DNA from: Pseudoroseicyclus aestuarii
GTDB lineage: Bacteria > Pseudomonadota > Alphaproteobacteria > Rhodobacterales > Rhodobacteraceae
NCBI RefSeq assembly: GCF_003217255.1
Contig: NZ_QJTE01000001.1
Span: 682,001-746,000 of the forward strand
Reading direction: 5' to 3'
Length of the DNA: 64,000 nucleotides
The notes under the pieces are model-generated. The model made no database searches. It saw only the letters and a list, made by a program, of their open reading frames with translations, and was not told the origin of the DNA. Position numbers and translations under genes: made by a program. Every line of letters starts with the position of its first letter. The stretch's first letter is position 1. Positions 17,268-25,259 of the stretch are shown here, one piece after another.

Positions 17268-18986
17268 ATGAGCGACGAAACGGCACATCCACGAGACGAG
17301 GGCGACGAGGCGCCCAAGCTCATCGACGAGATCGACTACGAGGTCGGGCAGGACAACTACACCACGGAGATCGCCGGTCTCGGCATCGACATCCACAACC
17401 CGGTGTTCCCGATTGCCGGCCTCTCGGTCGTCCTCTTCGTGATCATCACGCTTTTCGCGCCCGAGACGGCGACGGACGCCTTCCTCGGCCTGCGCGACTG
17501 GCTGACCGGCAACTTCAGCTGGTTCTTCATCCTGGCCGGCGACATCTTCGTGCTGTTCGGGATCGTCCTGATCTTCACCCCGCTGGGCAAGGTGCGCTTG
17601 GGCGGCAAGGACGCGCGGCCCGAATACGGCTACGCCGGCTGGTTCGCGATGCTCTTCGCCGCCGGCATGGGCATCGGTCTGATGTTCTACGGCGTGTCCG
17701 AGCCGCTGAGCCATTTCTCGACCTCGCTGGCCGATACGGCGGGCACGCCCGAAAGCTGGGCGCCGCTGAACGGCGCGCCGGGCGACGAGGCGGCGGCACG
17801 CGATCTCGGCATGGCGGCGACGATCTACCACTGGGGTCTGCACCCCTGGGCGATCTACGCCGTCGTCGCGCTGGCCCTTGGCCTGTTCAGCTACAACAAG
17901 GGCCTGCCGCTCTCCATCCGGTCGGCCTTCTACCCGGTCTTCGGTGACAGGGTCTGGGGCTGGACGGGTCACATCATCGACGTGGTCGCGGTCTTCGCGA
18001 CGCTCTTCGGCCTGGCGACCTCGCTGGGGCTGGGGGCAGAGCAGGCGGTGGCCGGCCTCGACTTCCTCTTCGGCAGCGGAGACGTGGTGGACAACAGCCG
18101 GCAGGTCTTCGGCTTTTCCTACAACAACCCGCTGTTCAATCCCGCAGGGGACGAAATCGGCCGCACCGGCGCCACGATCAAGGTGCTGCTGATCCTGCTG
18201 ATCACCGGCATCGCCACGGTCAGCGTGCTCGCCGGCCTCGACGGCGGCGTGAAGCGCGCCTCCGAGATCAACATGGTACTGGCGACGCTGCTGCTGCTCT
18301 TCGTGCTCTTCGTCGGGCCGACGGCGGCGATCCTGACCAACTTCGTCACCTCGCTCTGGGCCTACGTGACGAACTTCGCGGCGCTGTCGAACCCCTTCGG
18401 CCGCACGGACGCGAACTTCAGCCAGGGCTGGACGGCCTTCTACTGGGCCTGGTGGATCAGCTGGTCGCCCTTCGTCGGCATGTTCATCGCCCGCGTCAGC
18501 CGCGGCCGCACGGTGCGCGAGTTCATCATCTGCGTGATGCTGATCCCGAGCCTCGTCTGCGTGCTGTGGATGTCGATCTTCGGCGGCGCGGCGATCTTCC
18601 AGGTGGTTCAGGACGGCTTCCTCGGCGCCGCCGAGGCCGCGCTTCCGGTGCAGCTCTTCGAGATGCTCAGCCAGCTGCCGCTGGCCTCGATCACCTCGTT
18701 GATCGGCATCGTGCTGGTGATCGTCTTCTTCGTCACCTCCTCGGACTCCGGCTCGCTGGTGGTGGATACCATCACCTCTGGCGGCAAGCTCGAGGGGCCG
18801 CTGGCGCAGCGGGTCTTCTGGTGCGTCTTCGAGGGGCTGGTGGCCATCGCGCTGCTGCTGGGCGGCGGTCTGGCCGCGCTGCAGGCCATGGCGGTGGCGA
18901 CGGGCTTCCCCTTCACCATCCTGCTGCTGATCATGTGCTTCTGCATCGTGAAGGTGCTCCGCTCGGAGCATCGCGGCGAGCCGTAA
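17268..18986 (+). CDS. BCCT family betaine/choline/carnitine transporter
   Basis: 572 residues with about twelve membrane helices and the BCCT signature GWTAFYWAWWISWSPFVG followed by FIARVSRGRT. A cytoplasmic N-terminus of about 45 residues precedes the first helix (FPIAGLSVVLFVIITLF). BCCT proteins are LeuT-fold symporters importing quaternary-ammonium osmolytes with sodium or protons. ATG 17268 has an AAGGGG site; the in-frame ATG at 17196 has none. The solute cannot be assigned from sequence alone. The C-terminus is short, so it may lack a long osmosensing tail such as that of BetP. Confidence 0.92.
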   Translation: MSDETAHPRDEGDEAPKLIDEIDYEVGQDNYTTEIAGLGIDIHNPVFPIAGLSVVLFVIITLFAPETATDAFLGLRDWLTGNFSWFFILAGDIFVLFGIVLIFTPLGKVRLGGKDARPEYGYAGWFAMLFAAGMGIGLMFYGVSEPLSHFSTSLADTAGTPESWAPLNGAPGDEAAARDLGMAATIYHWGLHPWAIYAVVALALGLFSYNKGLPLSIRSAFYPVFGDRVWGWTGHIIDVVAVFATLFGLATSLGLGAEQAVAGLDFLFGSGDVVDNSRQVFGFSYNNPLFNPAGDEIGRTGATIKVLLILLITGIATVSVLAGLDGGVKRASEINMVLATLLLLFVLFVGPTAAILTNFVTSLWAYVTNFAALSNPFGRTDANFSQGWTAFYWAWWISWSPFVGMFIARVSRGRTVREFIICVMLIPSLVCVLWMSIFGGAAIFQVVQDGFLGAAEAALPVQLFEMLSQLPLASITSLIGIVLVIVFFVTSSDSGSLVVDTITSGGKLEGPLAQRVFWCVFEGLVAIALLLGGGLAALQAMAVATGFPFTILLLIMCFCIVKVLRSEHRGEP

Positions 18987-18996
18987 GGCAGGGCCA

Positions 18997-19018
18997 GGCG
19001 CCCGGGAAACCGGGCGCC
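18997..19018 (+). terminator. Hairpin after BCCT gene
   Basis: Perfect 9-bp arms GGCGCCCGG and CCGGGCGCC around a GAAA tetraloop, directly after the BCCT stop. It stabilises or ends the message together with the next hairpin. Confidence 0.6.
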
Positions 19019-19026
19019 CGAAAGAC

Positions 19027-19065
19027 AAAGCCCGCGCCGGACCAAGGGTCCAGCGCGGGCTTTTT
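19027..19065. terminator. Rho-independent terminator
   Basis: Long stem AAAGCCCGCGC / GCGCGGGCTTT with an inner GGACC/GGTCC helix, then TTTTT on the plus strand. It ends the BCCT transcript. The AAAG side also lets it serve the convergent ppx gene. Confidence 0.85.
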
Positions 19066-19086
19066 CAGTTCTGGCGGAGGCTGGCC

Positions 19087-20196
19087 TCAGTACGGCACGT
19101 CTTCAAGCACGCCATCCGCGCTCATCTGCGCGTAGAGCAGCCCCTCGCGCAGGCCGCGGTCGGCCACCGAGAGGCGGTCCGTCGGCCAGAGCCGCATCAG
19201 GGCCTGCAGGATGGCCGAACCCGACATGATCAGCGCCTGCCGGTCGCGGCCGATCCGCGGATCGCGGCGCCGCCCCTCGGGGCCGAGCACGAGGTAGTCG
19301 CGGATCACGCTGTCGATCTGGTCCGAGGTCATGCGCAGCCCGTCGACCTTGGTCCGGTCGTAGCGGCGCAGCCCGAGATGGCTGGCGGCGACGGTGGTCA
19401 CGGTGCCCGAGGTGCCGATGATCTGGAACCCGTCGCGCGCCTGCTCGGCCCCGTAGGGCGTGAAGCCCGAGAGGCTTTCCTCGAAATACCAGCTCATCAG
19501 GGCGAAGCGCGCGGCATCGTCCTCGACGTCGTCGAACTGGTCGCGCAGCGTCGCGACGCCCAGCGGGACGCTGATCCAGTCGACCACGCGGGCATTAGGG
19601 AAGCGTCCCGCGGCGGGGCGGAAGCCCGCGTGCAGCCGCATGATCGCGCGCGGACGTTCCCGCCGTGGGACGCGACTGAGGTCGATCCAGACCAGCTCGG
19701 TCGAGCCTCCGCCGATATCGACGACCAGCAGTTGTTCGGTGCGGGTCGAGACCAGCGGCGCGCAGGAAATCACCGCCAGGCGGGCCTCTTCCTCGGGCTT
19801 GATGATCTCGAGGTGCAGCCCGGTCTCGCGCTGCACCTGTGCCAGAAAGGCGCGCCCGTTGCGGGCACGGCGGCAGGCCTCCGTCGCGACGAGGCGCATG
19901 CGGGTGACCTTGTGCTTGGACAGCTTCTGGCGGCAGATCCGCAGCGCGTTGATCGTGCGGTTCATCGCGGCACGGGACAACCGCCCGGAGCCCTCAAGCC
20001 CCTGGCCCAGTTGAACCGGCTTCGAAAAGCTGTCGATGACATGGAACTGACTGCCCTTCGGCTGGGCAATCAACATCCGGCAGCTGTTCGTTCCAAGATC
20101 CAGGGCCGCGTAAAGCGTTGCCGGATCCGGTATCGGCGCGGGGCTTTCGACCGCCCTCGGGAACGCGCCCGCACCATCGGGACGCTTGGGCGCCAT
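19087..20196 (-). CDS. ppx: Ppx/GppA family phosphatase
   Basis: 369 residues of the actin-like exopolyphosphatase/guanosine pentaphosphatase family. Phosphate-1 motif ALDLGTNSCRMLIA (about 30-43), VATEACRRARNG, and phosphate-2 motif VVDIGGGSTELVWID are intact. The C-terminal HD extension of long Ppx enzymes is missing, as is common in alphaproteobacteria. It hydrolyses polyphosphate or pppGpp in the cytoplasm; which one is not decided by sequence. ATG 20196 has a strong GGAGGG site. It is one gene away from rlmE, a pairing I recall from Rhodobacterales genomes. Confidence 0.9.
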   Translation of the reverse strand: MAPKRPDGAGAFPRAVESPAPIPDPATLYAALDLGTNSCRMLIAQPKGSQFHVIDSFSKPVQLGQGLEGSGRLSRAAMNRTINALRICRQKLSKHKVTRMRLVATEACRRARNGRAFLAQVQRETGLHLEIIKPEEEARLAVISCAPLVSTRTEQLLVVDIGGGSTELVWIDLSRVPRRERPRAIMRLHAGFRPAAGRFPNARVVDWISVPLGVATLRDQFDDVEDDAARFALMSWYFEESLSGFTPYGAEQARDGFQIIGTSGTVTTVAASHLGLRRYDRTKVDGLRMTSDQIDSVIRDYLVLGPEGRRRDPRIGRDRQALIMSGSAILQALMRLWPTDRLSVADRGLREGLLYAQMSADGVLEDVPY

Positions 20197-20463
20197 CGGT
20201 CACGCCCTCCAATATGAGTTGTCCCCAAGCTATGGCTTCGGCAGGTCTTGTGCAAGCGGCGAGGCACGGACCTAGCGCGCGCAGCCGCCGGTCCTCGGCG
20301 CAGCAGATCCATGGGTCATTCCGGGGGTGCGCGGGGTCGCTTCTTAAGGCTCGAGGGGGTGCTGCAGAGGAGCTTCATTCAGAAAATGATGAATGGTCTG
20401 CAATTCCTTGAAATATAATTATAGAACCACGGAATCCTCCGGCGTCTGGCTTGGTCGCCACGT
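20197..20463. other. Intergenic region upstream of ppx
   Basis: About 265 bp without a supported gene. It includes a notably AT-rich stretch (around 20409-20432) unlike the surroundings, which could hold a promoter. No clear -35/-10 pair was identified. Confidence 0.4.
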
Positions 20464-20493
20464 AAAAAAACCCGCGTCCGGGTAGGACGCGGG
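20464..20493 (-). terminator. Rho-independent terminator after PRC-barrel gene
   Basis: Arms CCCGCGTCC and GGACGCGGG, 5-base loop, followed on the minus strand by seven T. It lies 30 bp after the stop of the PRC-barrel gene. Confidence 0.9.
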
Positions 20494-20522
20494 GGCGGTC
20501 ACATCTTGCGATGCGGTGGGCT

Positions 20523-21236
20523 TTAGTTGCCGGCGGGCTGGGCCGGCTCTTCGTCCATCGTGGTGTCGGCAGAGCCGGTGGCGGGATCGGCCGTCGGAGC
20601 GAGGGCCGGATCGGCGGTGCCGGTCGTGCCGGCGGTTCCGGTGGTGTCCATGCCGGTCGTATCCATCCCGGTGCCCATGTCACCGGCCGGGGCCGGCATG
20701 GCTTCCTGCTCGCGGAAGACGTACTCGGGCGCGGCTTCGGCTTCCTCGCGGCTCAGCGACGCGGTGACCTCGTTGGCATCGTAGTCCACTTGCAGGTCGG
20801 CCCAGTCGACGGCGATCTGCTTGGAGCCGATGCCGAGGAAGCCGCCGACGGAGACGATGGCCGCGGTGAGCTGCCCGGTTTCGCCGTCGTAGATCACGTC
20901 GTTGATGTCGCCGATGGTCTCGCCATCAGGGGACATGACGGTGGCGTCGGTGATCCAGTCGATCCGCAGCTCGTTCTGGGACTGCTCGCGCATCACCGAA
21001 TCCGGCGTCGGCACGGCGGCCTCGTCGCCGGTAGCCTCCATATCGCCATCGCCCATGGTTGCCGCGTCGCCGTCCATCTCCGTGCCCGCGGGCGCCGTCG
21101 TCTCGGCCTCGTCGGGGCTGACGGTCTCGACCTGAACGGTTTCGGTATCCGTCGTTTCGGTCTCGGTGTCCTGCGCGTAGGCGCTGGTGCTTGCCAGCGT
21201 CAGGGCCATCGCGGTTCCGGTCAGCAGCTTGTGCAT
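20523..21236 (-). CDS. Exported PRC-barrel domain protein
   Basis: 237 residues. Sec signal MHKLLTGTAMALTLASTSAYAQ, then an acidic Thr/Glu/Asp-rich low-complexity segment to about residue 75. A PRC-barrel follows at about 85-165 (RIDWITDATVMSPDGETIGDI ... IVSVGGFLGIGSKQIAVDW). The C-terminal tail is rich in Thr/Ala/Met/Pro, with MDTTGMDTTG-type repeats. A strong GGAGGA site precedes ATG 21236. The domain recurs in periplasmic envelope proteins of alphaproteobacteria; the role is unknown. The tail repeats are slippage-prone. Confidence 0.85.
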   Translation of the reverse strand: MHKLLTGTAMALTLASTSAYAQDTETETTDTETVQVETVSPDEAETTAPAGTEMDGDAATMGDGDMEATGDEAAVPTPDSVMREQSQNELRIDWITDATVMSPDGETIGDINDVIYDGETGQLTAAIVSVGGFLGIGSKQIAVDWADLQVDYDANEVTASLSREEAEAAPEYVFREQEAMPAPAGDMGTGMDTTGMDTTGTAGTTGTADPALAPTADPATGSADTTMDEEPAQPAGN

Positions 21237-21444
21237 GGTCTTCCTCCAACTTCGCGCCGGTCATCGCCGGCGCCTTGCATGGCTGACCAACCCGGCGGCC
21301 GGCGGGCGGTTCAGGTGGGGCAGGCGGGCAGGCGGAGAGCCGCCTGTTCGCCCCGTGGCGATGAGCCGGTTCCCGTTCATGCCGGGCCTGCCCCTGCATG
21401 CGCGGGGTCTTGCCAAGGGGCGCCGGCTCGCCTAGCTGCGCGAC

Positions 21445-22167
21445 ATGACGAAAACACCCACGGGCAAGTCCGGATCCGGTCGCGGCCAGCGCGACCTGAC
21501 GATCAAGGTCAAGACGGCGCGGGGCCGCAAGATGTCGAGCAAGCTGTGGCTCGAGCGGCAGCTGAACGATCCCTACGTCTCCCGCGCCAAGGCCGAGGGC
21601 TATCGCGGCCGCGCCGCCTACAAGATCCTCGAGCTCGACGACAAGGTTCGCTTCCTCGTGCCCGGCGCCCGCGTGGTCGACCTTGGCTGCGCGCCCGGCG
21701 GCTGGTGCCAGGTCGCGGTGCAGCGGGTCAACGCCCTGGGCGAGAGGTCCGGCAAGAAGCAGGGCCGCGTTCTGGGCATCGACCTGCAGGAGGTGGAGCC
21801 GATCCCCGGCGCCGAGATCCACCAGCTCGACTTCATGGACGAGGGTGCGGACGAGGCGGTGAAGGCCTGGCTCGACGGGCCCGCCGATGTCGTCATGTCC
21901 GACATGGCGGCCTCGAGCTCTGGCCACAAGCAGACCGATCACCTGCGGATCATTGCGCTCTGCGAGGCGGCGGCCGAGCTGGCCTTCGACGTGCTGACCG
22001 AAGGCGGCACCTTCGTCGCCAAGGTTCTTGCGGGGGGCGCCGAGGGCGAGCTTCAGAAACTGCTGAAGCTGCGGTTCGACAAGGTCCAGAACGTCAAGCC
22101 GCCGGCAAGCCGGTCGGACAGTTCCGAGAAATTCGTGGTCGCCACGGGCTACCGCGGCGCGCGCTAG
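21445..22167 (+). CDS. rlmE: 23S rRNA (uridine-2552)-2'-O-methyltransferase RlmE
   Basis: 240 residues of the FtsJ/RrmJ family, which methylates U2552 of the A loop late in 50S assembly using SAM. The SAM site is [15 protein letters not shown]. The K-D-K-E tetrad is visible in [30 protein letters not shown] and [10 protein letters not shown]. It has a basic N-terminal extension. It converges with the GH16 gene with only 9 bp between stops, so the two transcripts probably overlap. Confidence 0.95.
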   Translation: MTKTPTGKSGSGRGQRDLTIKVKTARGRKMSSKLWLERQLNDPYVSRAKAEGYRGRAAYKILELDDKVRFLVPGARVVDLGCAPGGWCQVAVQRVNALGERSGKKQGRVLGIDLQEVEPIPGAEIHQLDFMDEGADEAVKAWLDGPADVVMSDMAASSSGHKQTDHLRIIALCEAAAELAFDVLTEGGTFVAKVLAGGAEGELQKLLKLRFDKVQNVKPPASRSDSSEKFVVATGYRGAR

Positions 22168-22176
22168 GGCGCGGGG

Positions 22177-22950
22177 TCACTCCATCTTCGCCAGGACATC
22201 GGCCGAGGGGGCGCAGGAGGGCGCCGCCTCGAAGGCGCCTGTGTCGCCGAGCGGCGTGAAGCTCATGCAGTAGACGTCCGCCGCGGCACGGGTGCCGGCG
22301 CGCGTCGTGCCCGACCAGCTGTCGATGATCGGATCGGCGGCCCAGAGGTTCGCGAAGAGCATGCCGGGAACCTCGGGCAGGGGGCCGTCGTCGCGCGTCA
22401 CCTCGAGGATCATCCGGTCGTCGACGTACCAGCGGATCGCGTCCGGCAGCCATTCGAAGGAATAGAGGCGCGGCTCGTCCGCGGCATCGAAGCCCAGCGG
22501 CACGGTGCGCGACTGCAGGACGCCGTCGACGAACCAGGCGGCGTTCATCGCGGTGGTGTCGCGGCCCAGGAACTCGATGTCGATCTCGTCGTGGCGGGTG
22601 CCGTAGGCGGCGCCGGTATAGGTGAAGAAGCCGGTGATGATGCCCTCGCCGGCGGCGGGTTGCATCAGCACGCTGTAGCGGCCGTAATGCGTGGCCTCCT
22701 CGCGGCGGACGGAGGCGCCCGCAAAGTCGTTCTCCTTGTCCGGCTGGGGCGTGAGCGACAGGTGCAGGCCGTCGTCGAAGGTGGCGTGGTCCGCGTGCCA
22801 GTCGGTGTCGAACTTGGGGTGGCTGAAGTCGTAGTCGGCGACGTACCAATTCTCTTCGGCGTCGCCGCCGAAGCCTTCGGTGAAGCCCTGCGCCGAGACG
22901 CTTCCGATGCTCGTGATGGCCGCGAGGACCAGACCCGTGAGACGTCGCAT
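22177..22950 (-). CDS. Exported glycoside hydrolase family 16 protein
   Basis: 257 residues. Signal peptide to about residue 20 (VLAAITSIGSVSAQG), then a GH16 jelly-roll domain. The catalytic DEIDIEFLG motif gives nucleophile E122, assisting D124 and acid/base E126. GH16 enzymes cut beta-1,3 or mixed 1,3-1,4 glucans, galactans and succinoglycan-like polymers. Placed at one end of the polysaccharide locus, it is probably the periplasmic or extracellular lyase-like trimmer of that polymer. A 40-bp inverted repeat covers its ribosome binding region (22953-22992). Confidence 0.9.
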   Translation of the reverse strand: MRRLTGLVLAAITSIGSVSAQGFTEGFGGDAEENWYVADYDFSHPKFDTDWHADHATFDDGLHLSLTPQPDKENDFAGASVRREEATHYGRYSVLMQPAAGEGIITGFFTYTGAAYGTRHDEIDIEFLGRDTTAMNAAWFVDGVLQSRTVPLGFDAADEPRLYSFEWLPDAIRWYVDDRMILEVTRDDGPLPEVPGMLFANLWAADPIIDSWSGTTRAGTRAAADVYCMSFTPLGDTGAFEAAPSCAPSADVLAKME

Positions 22951-22952
22951 AA

Positions 22953-22992
22953 CTTACCAAACCCTTAATTCCGTCGTTAAGGGCTAGGTAAG
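22953..22992 (-). promoter_or_regulatory. 40-bp symmetric inverted repeat over the GH16 start
   Basis: Two nested perfect arm pairs with symmetric spacing: CTTACC / GGTAAG outside (6 bp) and CCCTTAA / TTAAGGG inside (7 bp), 3-base bulges on each side and an 8-base loop. It ends 2 bases before the ATG at 22950. In RNA the 3' arm holds the only purine-rich ribosome sites, so they would be paired. It could instead be a DNA operator. Confidence 0.7.
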
Positions 22993-23113
22993 GAATGGCG
23001 GCGGCTTAACCAATTTTAAACCTGACGAAGGGTTAACGTCGCTTTCGCCGGTGGCAGTAACCGCGCCTTAAGACGGGGAGGGGCAGGGTCGGGCGTCAGG
23101 CGGAGGATCCCGA

Positions 23114-23896
23114 ATGACATATCGGTTTCGCGTGCTCGCCCTGGCGGCGGGCCTGCTGCCCGCCGCGCCGCAGGCGCAGGAGGTTAATAACCTGTGGCTG
23201 ATGTGGGAACGCTCGGGCCTGTCCTCACCGAGCTGCGCCGATCCGGCCACCGGGGCCTGCGACGGCGACAGCCAGTTCCGCAGCCACTTCCTGATGCAGG
23301 TGCCGGGCGACGAGGCGCTGGATCTCTTCCGCTTCCTCTCGCCCCGCGCGCAGCGCTACGGCACCGCCGATCTCGTGCATTCGGCGCTGCCGATCTGCAT
23401 GGACCGGCTGAACGAGGCGCCGGATGAGGGCGATCCGGAAATGGCCACCGCGATCGAGACGCTCGAGGGGCTGGGCGGTGTGCATGCCGATTTCAGAGGG
23501 GTCCGCGGTCCTGCCGGCTACCCGAGCGACTTCGGCGGCGATGCGCAGCGCGCGGTGGAGCGGATCCTCTCGGAGGCCGGCGTCCCCCTCGTCTCGGAGG
23601 AGGAGCTCGCCGCGATCCCGGGCCGGCCCGAGCTGAGCCTGCGGTTCAGCCCCGAGGTGGTGGGCTGCCGGCTCTGGTCGGTCTCGCTTTCGCTGCGGCA
23701 GACGGTCGTGCTGGACCGCGACCGCAGCAAGGCGCTGACCACCACGACCTGGAGCAGCTCGGCCGGGCAGAGCGAGGACGACGTCGACTTCGGCGCCGGC
23801 GACGCCATGCGGCAGGTGATCGAGGCCTTCGCCCAGGCCTGGGCCGAGGCGCAGGCGGCCGACCTGCTGGCCGAGGTTGAGCAGACGGCGGACTGA
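23114..23896 (+). CDS. Exported hypothetical protein of the polysaccharide locus
   Basis: 260 residues, not recognised. Signal peptide to about residue 21 (VLALAAGLLPAAPQAQE). Two cysteines near SPSCADPATGACDGD may pair; further cysteines are at ALPICMD and VVGCRLW. The C-terminal third has alternating beta-type sequence (LWSVSLSLRQTVVLDRD) and an acidic/alanine helix. A strong GGAGGA site precedes the ATG. It sits alone on the plus strand between the minus-strand GH16 and DUF3131 genes. Periplasmic or outer-membrane-associated by inference; no function proposed. Confidence 0.65.
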   Translation: MTYRFRVLALAAGLLPAAPQAQEVNNLWLMWERSGLSSPSCADPATGACDGDSQFRSHFLMQVPGDEALDLFRFLSPRAQRYGTADLVHSALPICMDRLNEAPDEGDPEMATAIETLEGLGGVHADFRGVRGPAGYPSDFGGDAQRAVERILSEAGVPLVSEEELAAIPGRPELSLRFSPEVVGCRLWSVSLSLRQTVVLDRDRSKALTTTTWSSSAGQSEDDVDFGAGDAMRQVIEAFAQAWAEAQAADLLAEVEQTAD

Positions 23897-23932
23897 CCCG
23901 CGGCAAGTGCGACGCGGGCCGGTTGCCGCCCC

Positions 23933-25231
23933 TCAGGGCAGCAGCGGACCGAAGGCCTTGTAGTGCAGCGCCTCGAGCAGGATGCCATTGGTGTTCAGCG
24001 TGCGGATGTCATTGGCCGAGCCGTCCGCCTCGTAAAGCCCGGCGGCCCAGCCGGTCGGTCCGGCCAGCGGCTCCAGCGTATCGCGCAGGAGGGCGGTGTA
24101 GTCGGTGCCATAGAGCGCATCCCAGCCGAAGGCGGCCTTCAGGCTGATGGTCCGCAGCTCGGGGTGGAAGCTGCCCTCTTCGGTCACCACGCCCCAATCC
24201 CGCCCATTGGCGAAGACCGAGTTGTAGAGGAAGGAGGGCGCCTGATCGATGTGATCCTCCGAGACGGCGGTCAGCTGTCCGGTGTCGCGGTAGCGCGCCT
24301 CCTGCGCCAGGTAGATGCGTTCGGCCAGCTGCGACGCCTCGCCGTTCAGCCCCATCTCCAGCGCCTGCAGCAGGTAGGGCTCGCTGACGACGGGGGTGAT
24401 GGCGCCGAAGGCGGAGGCGCTGCGCAGGTCGACCGCGACCTCGACGCCCGTCACGTCTCGCCAGTCGAGGATCCGGGCCGCCGAGATGGCGGAGGTGGTG
24501 TCCAGCGCCCAGAGGGCGGCGGCGCGGGCGGCATATTGCTCGTAGCCGATACGCCCTTCCTGCAGGTATTCGAGCTCGTCGCCCTCGCGCGCGGTGCCGT
24601 AAAGCTCTCCGCCGATGGCCATACCCTTGAGGTTCCAGCCCGAGAGGATGCCGCGGATCCAGTCCCGGTACTGCGGATGCCGTTCCTCGAGGACGCGCAG
24701 GGCGACCAGCAGGCGCCCCATGTCCACGGCGGACCAGCCGATCCCCTCGGGGGCCGGGCTGTTGTCGTAGTTCACCATGGCGAGGGTGCGGGTGTCGTAG
24801 GCCTTGTTCGGCAGCTGCCCGTCGACCAGCGGCAGATCGGCAAGGCTGGTCAGGAAGCGCTCGATGCGCCAGGCGCGCTCGCCGTCGTCGATCACCTCCA
24901 GCCGCTCGGCCGCGACGACGCCCAGCAGGTAAGAGGCCTGGTCCCACATCGTCGCCGAAGGGAACCCCTCGACCGAGCCGACGAACCCGGTCTCGGGGTC
25001 GGTATTGGCGGTCATGTAGCCCCAGGCGGCTTCGGCGGCCTGCCGGTCGGCTGCAGTCAGGGCGCGCGGCGGTAGCGGCGCAAGGTCCGGCGCGGCGGTG
25101 AAATCCATCGCCGCCATCGTGCGGGCGCCGACGCGGCCCGCGCCGTCCGCCGCGATGGCGAAGCTGGTGGCAAGGCCGAGACCGGCCAGGAACAGCAGGC
25201 TCGGCTTGAGGGAGAAGGGGCTGGTGGCCAT
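23933..25231 (-). CDS. Exported DUF3131 protein (alpha-toroid type)
   Basis: 432 residues with an N-terminal signal or anchor (LLFLAGLGLATSFAIAA). Residues about 60-430 are a DUF3131 domain, rich in paired helices with conserved aromatic/acidic patches (MWDQASYLLGVVAAERL, GIGWSAVDMGRLLVALR, GYEQYAARAAALWALD, LNTNGILLEALHYKAFGPLL). The fold resembles glucoamylase-like alpha/alpha toroids, so a polysaccharide-processing activity is plausible but unproven. It is 28 bp downstream of the GT2 gene on the same strand and is probably co-expressed. A paralogue lies at 33258-34958. Confidence 0.85.
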   Translation of the reverse strand: MATSPFSLKPSLLFLAGLGLATSFAIAADGAGRVGARTMAAMDFTAAPDLAPLPPRALTAADRQAAEAAWGYMTANTDPETGFVGSVEGFPSATMWDQASYLLGVVAAERLEVIDDGERAWRIERFLTSLADLPLVDGQLPNKAYDTRTLAMVNYDNSPAPEGIGWSAVDMGRLLVALRVLEERHPQYRDWIRGILSGWNLKGMAIGGELYGTAREGDELEYLQEGRIGYEQYAARAAALWALDTTSAISAARILDWRDVTGVEVAVDLRSASAFGAITPVVSEPYLLQALEMGLNGEASQLAERIYLAQEARYRDTGQLTAVSEDHIDQAPSFLYNSVFANGRDWGVVTEEGSFHPELRTISLKAAFGWDALYGTDYTALLRDTLEPLAGPTGWAAGLYEADGSANDIRTLNTNGILLEALHYKAFGPLLP

Positions 25232-25259
25232 GGGGTCGGTCCCTTTCTGAAGGGCGGTG

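Noticed and set aside
22962-22983. TTAA-N8-TTAA in the GH16 hairpin as a CtrA site
   Set aside because: CtrA requires N7 spacing; the hairpin explanation accounts for the symmetry better.
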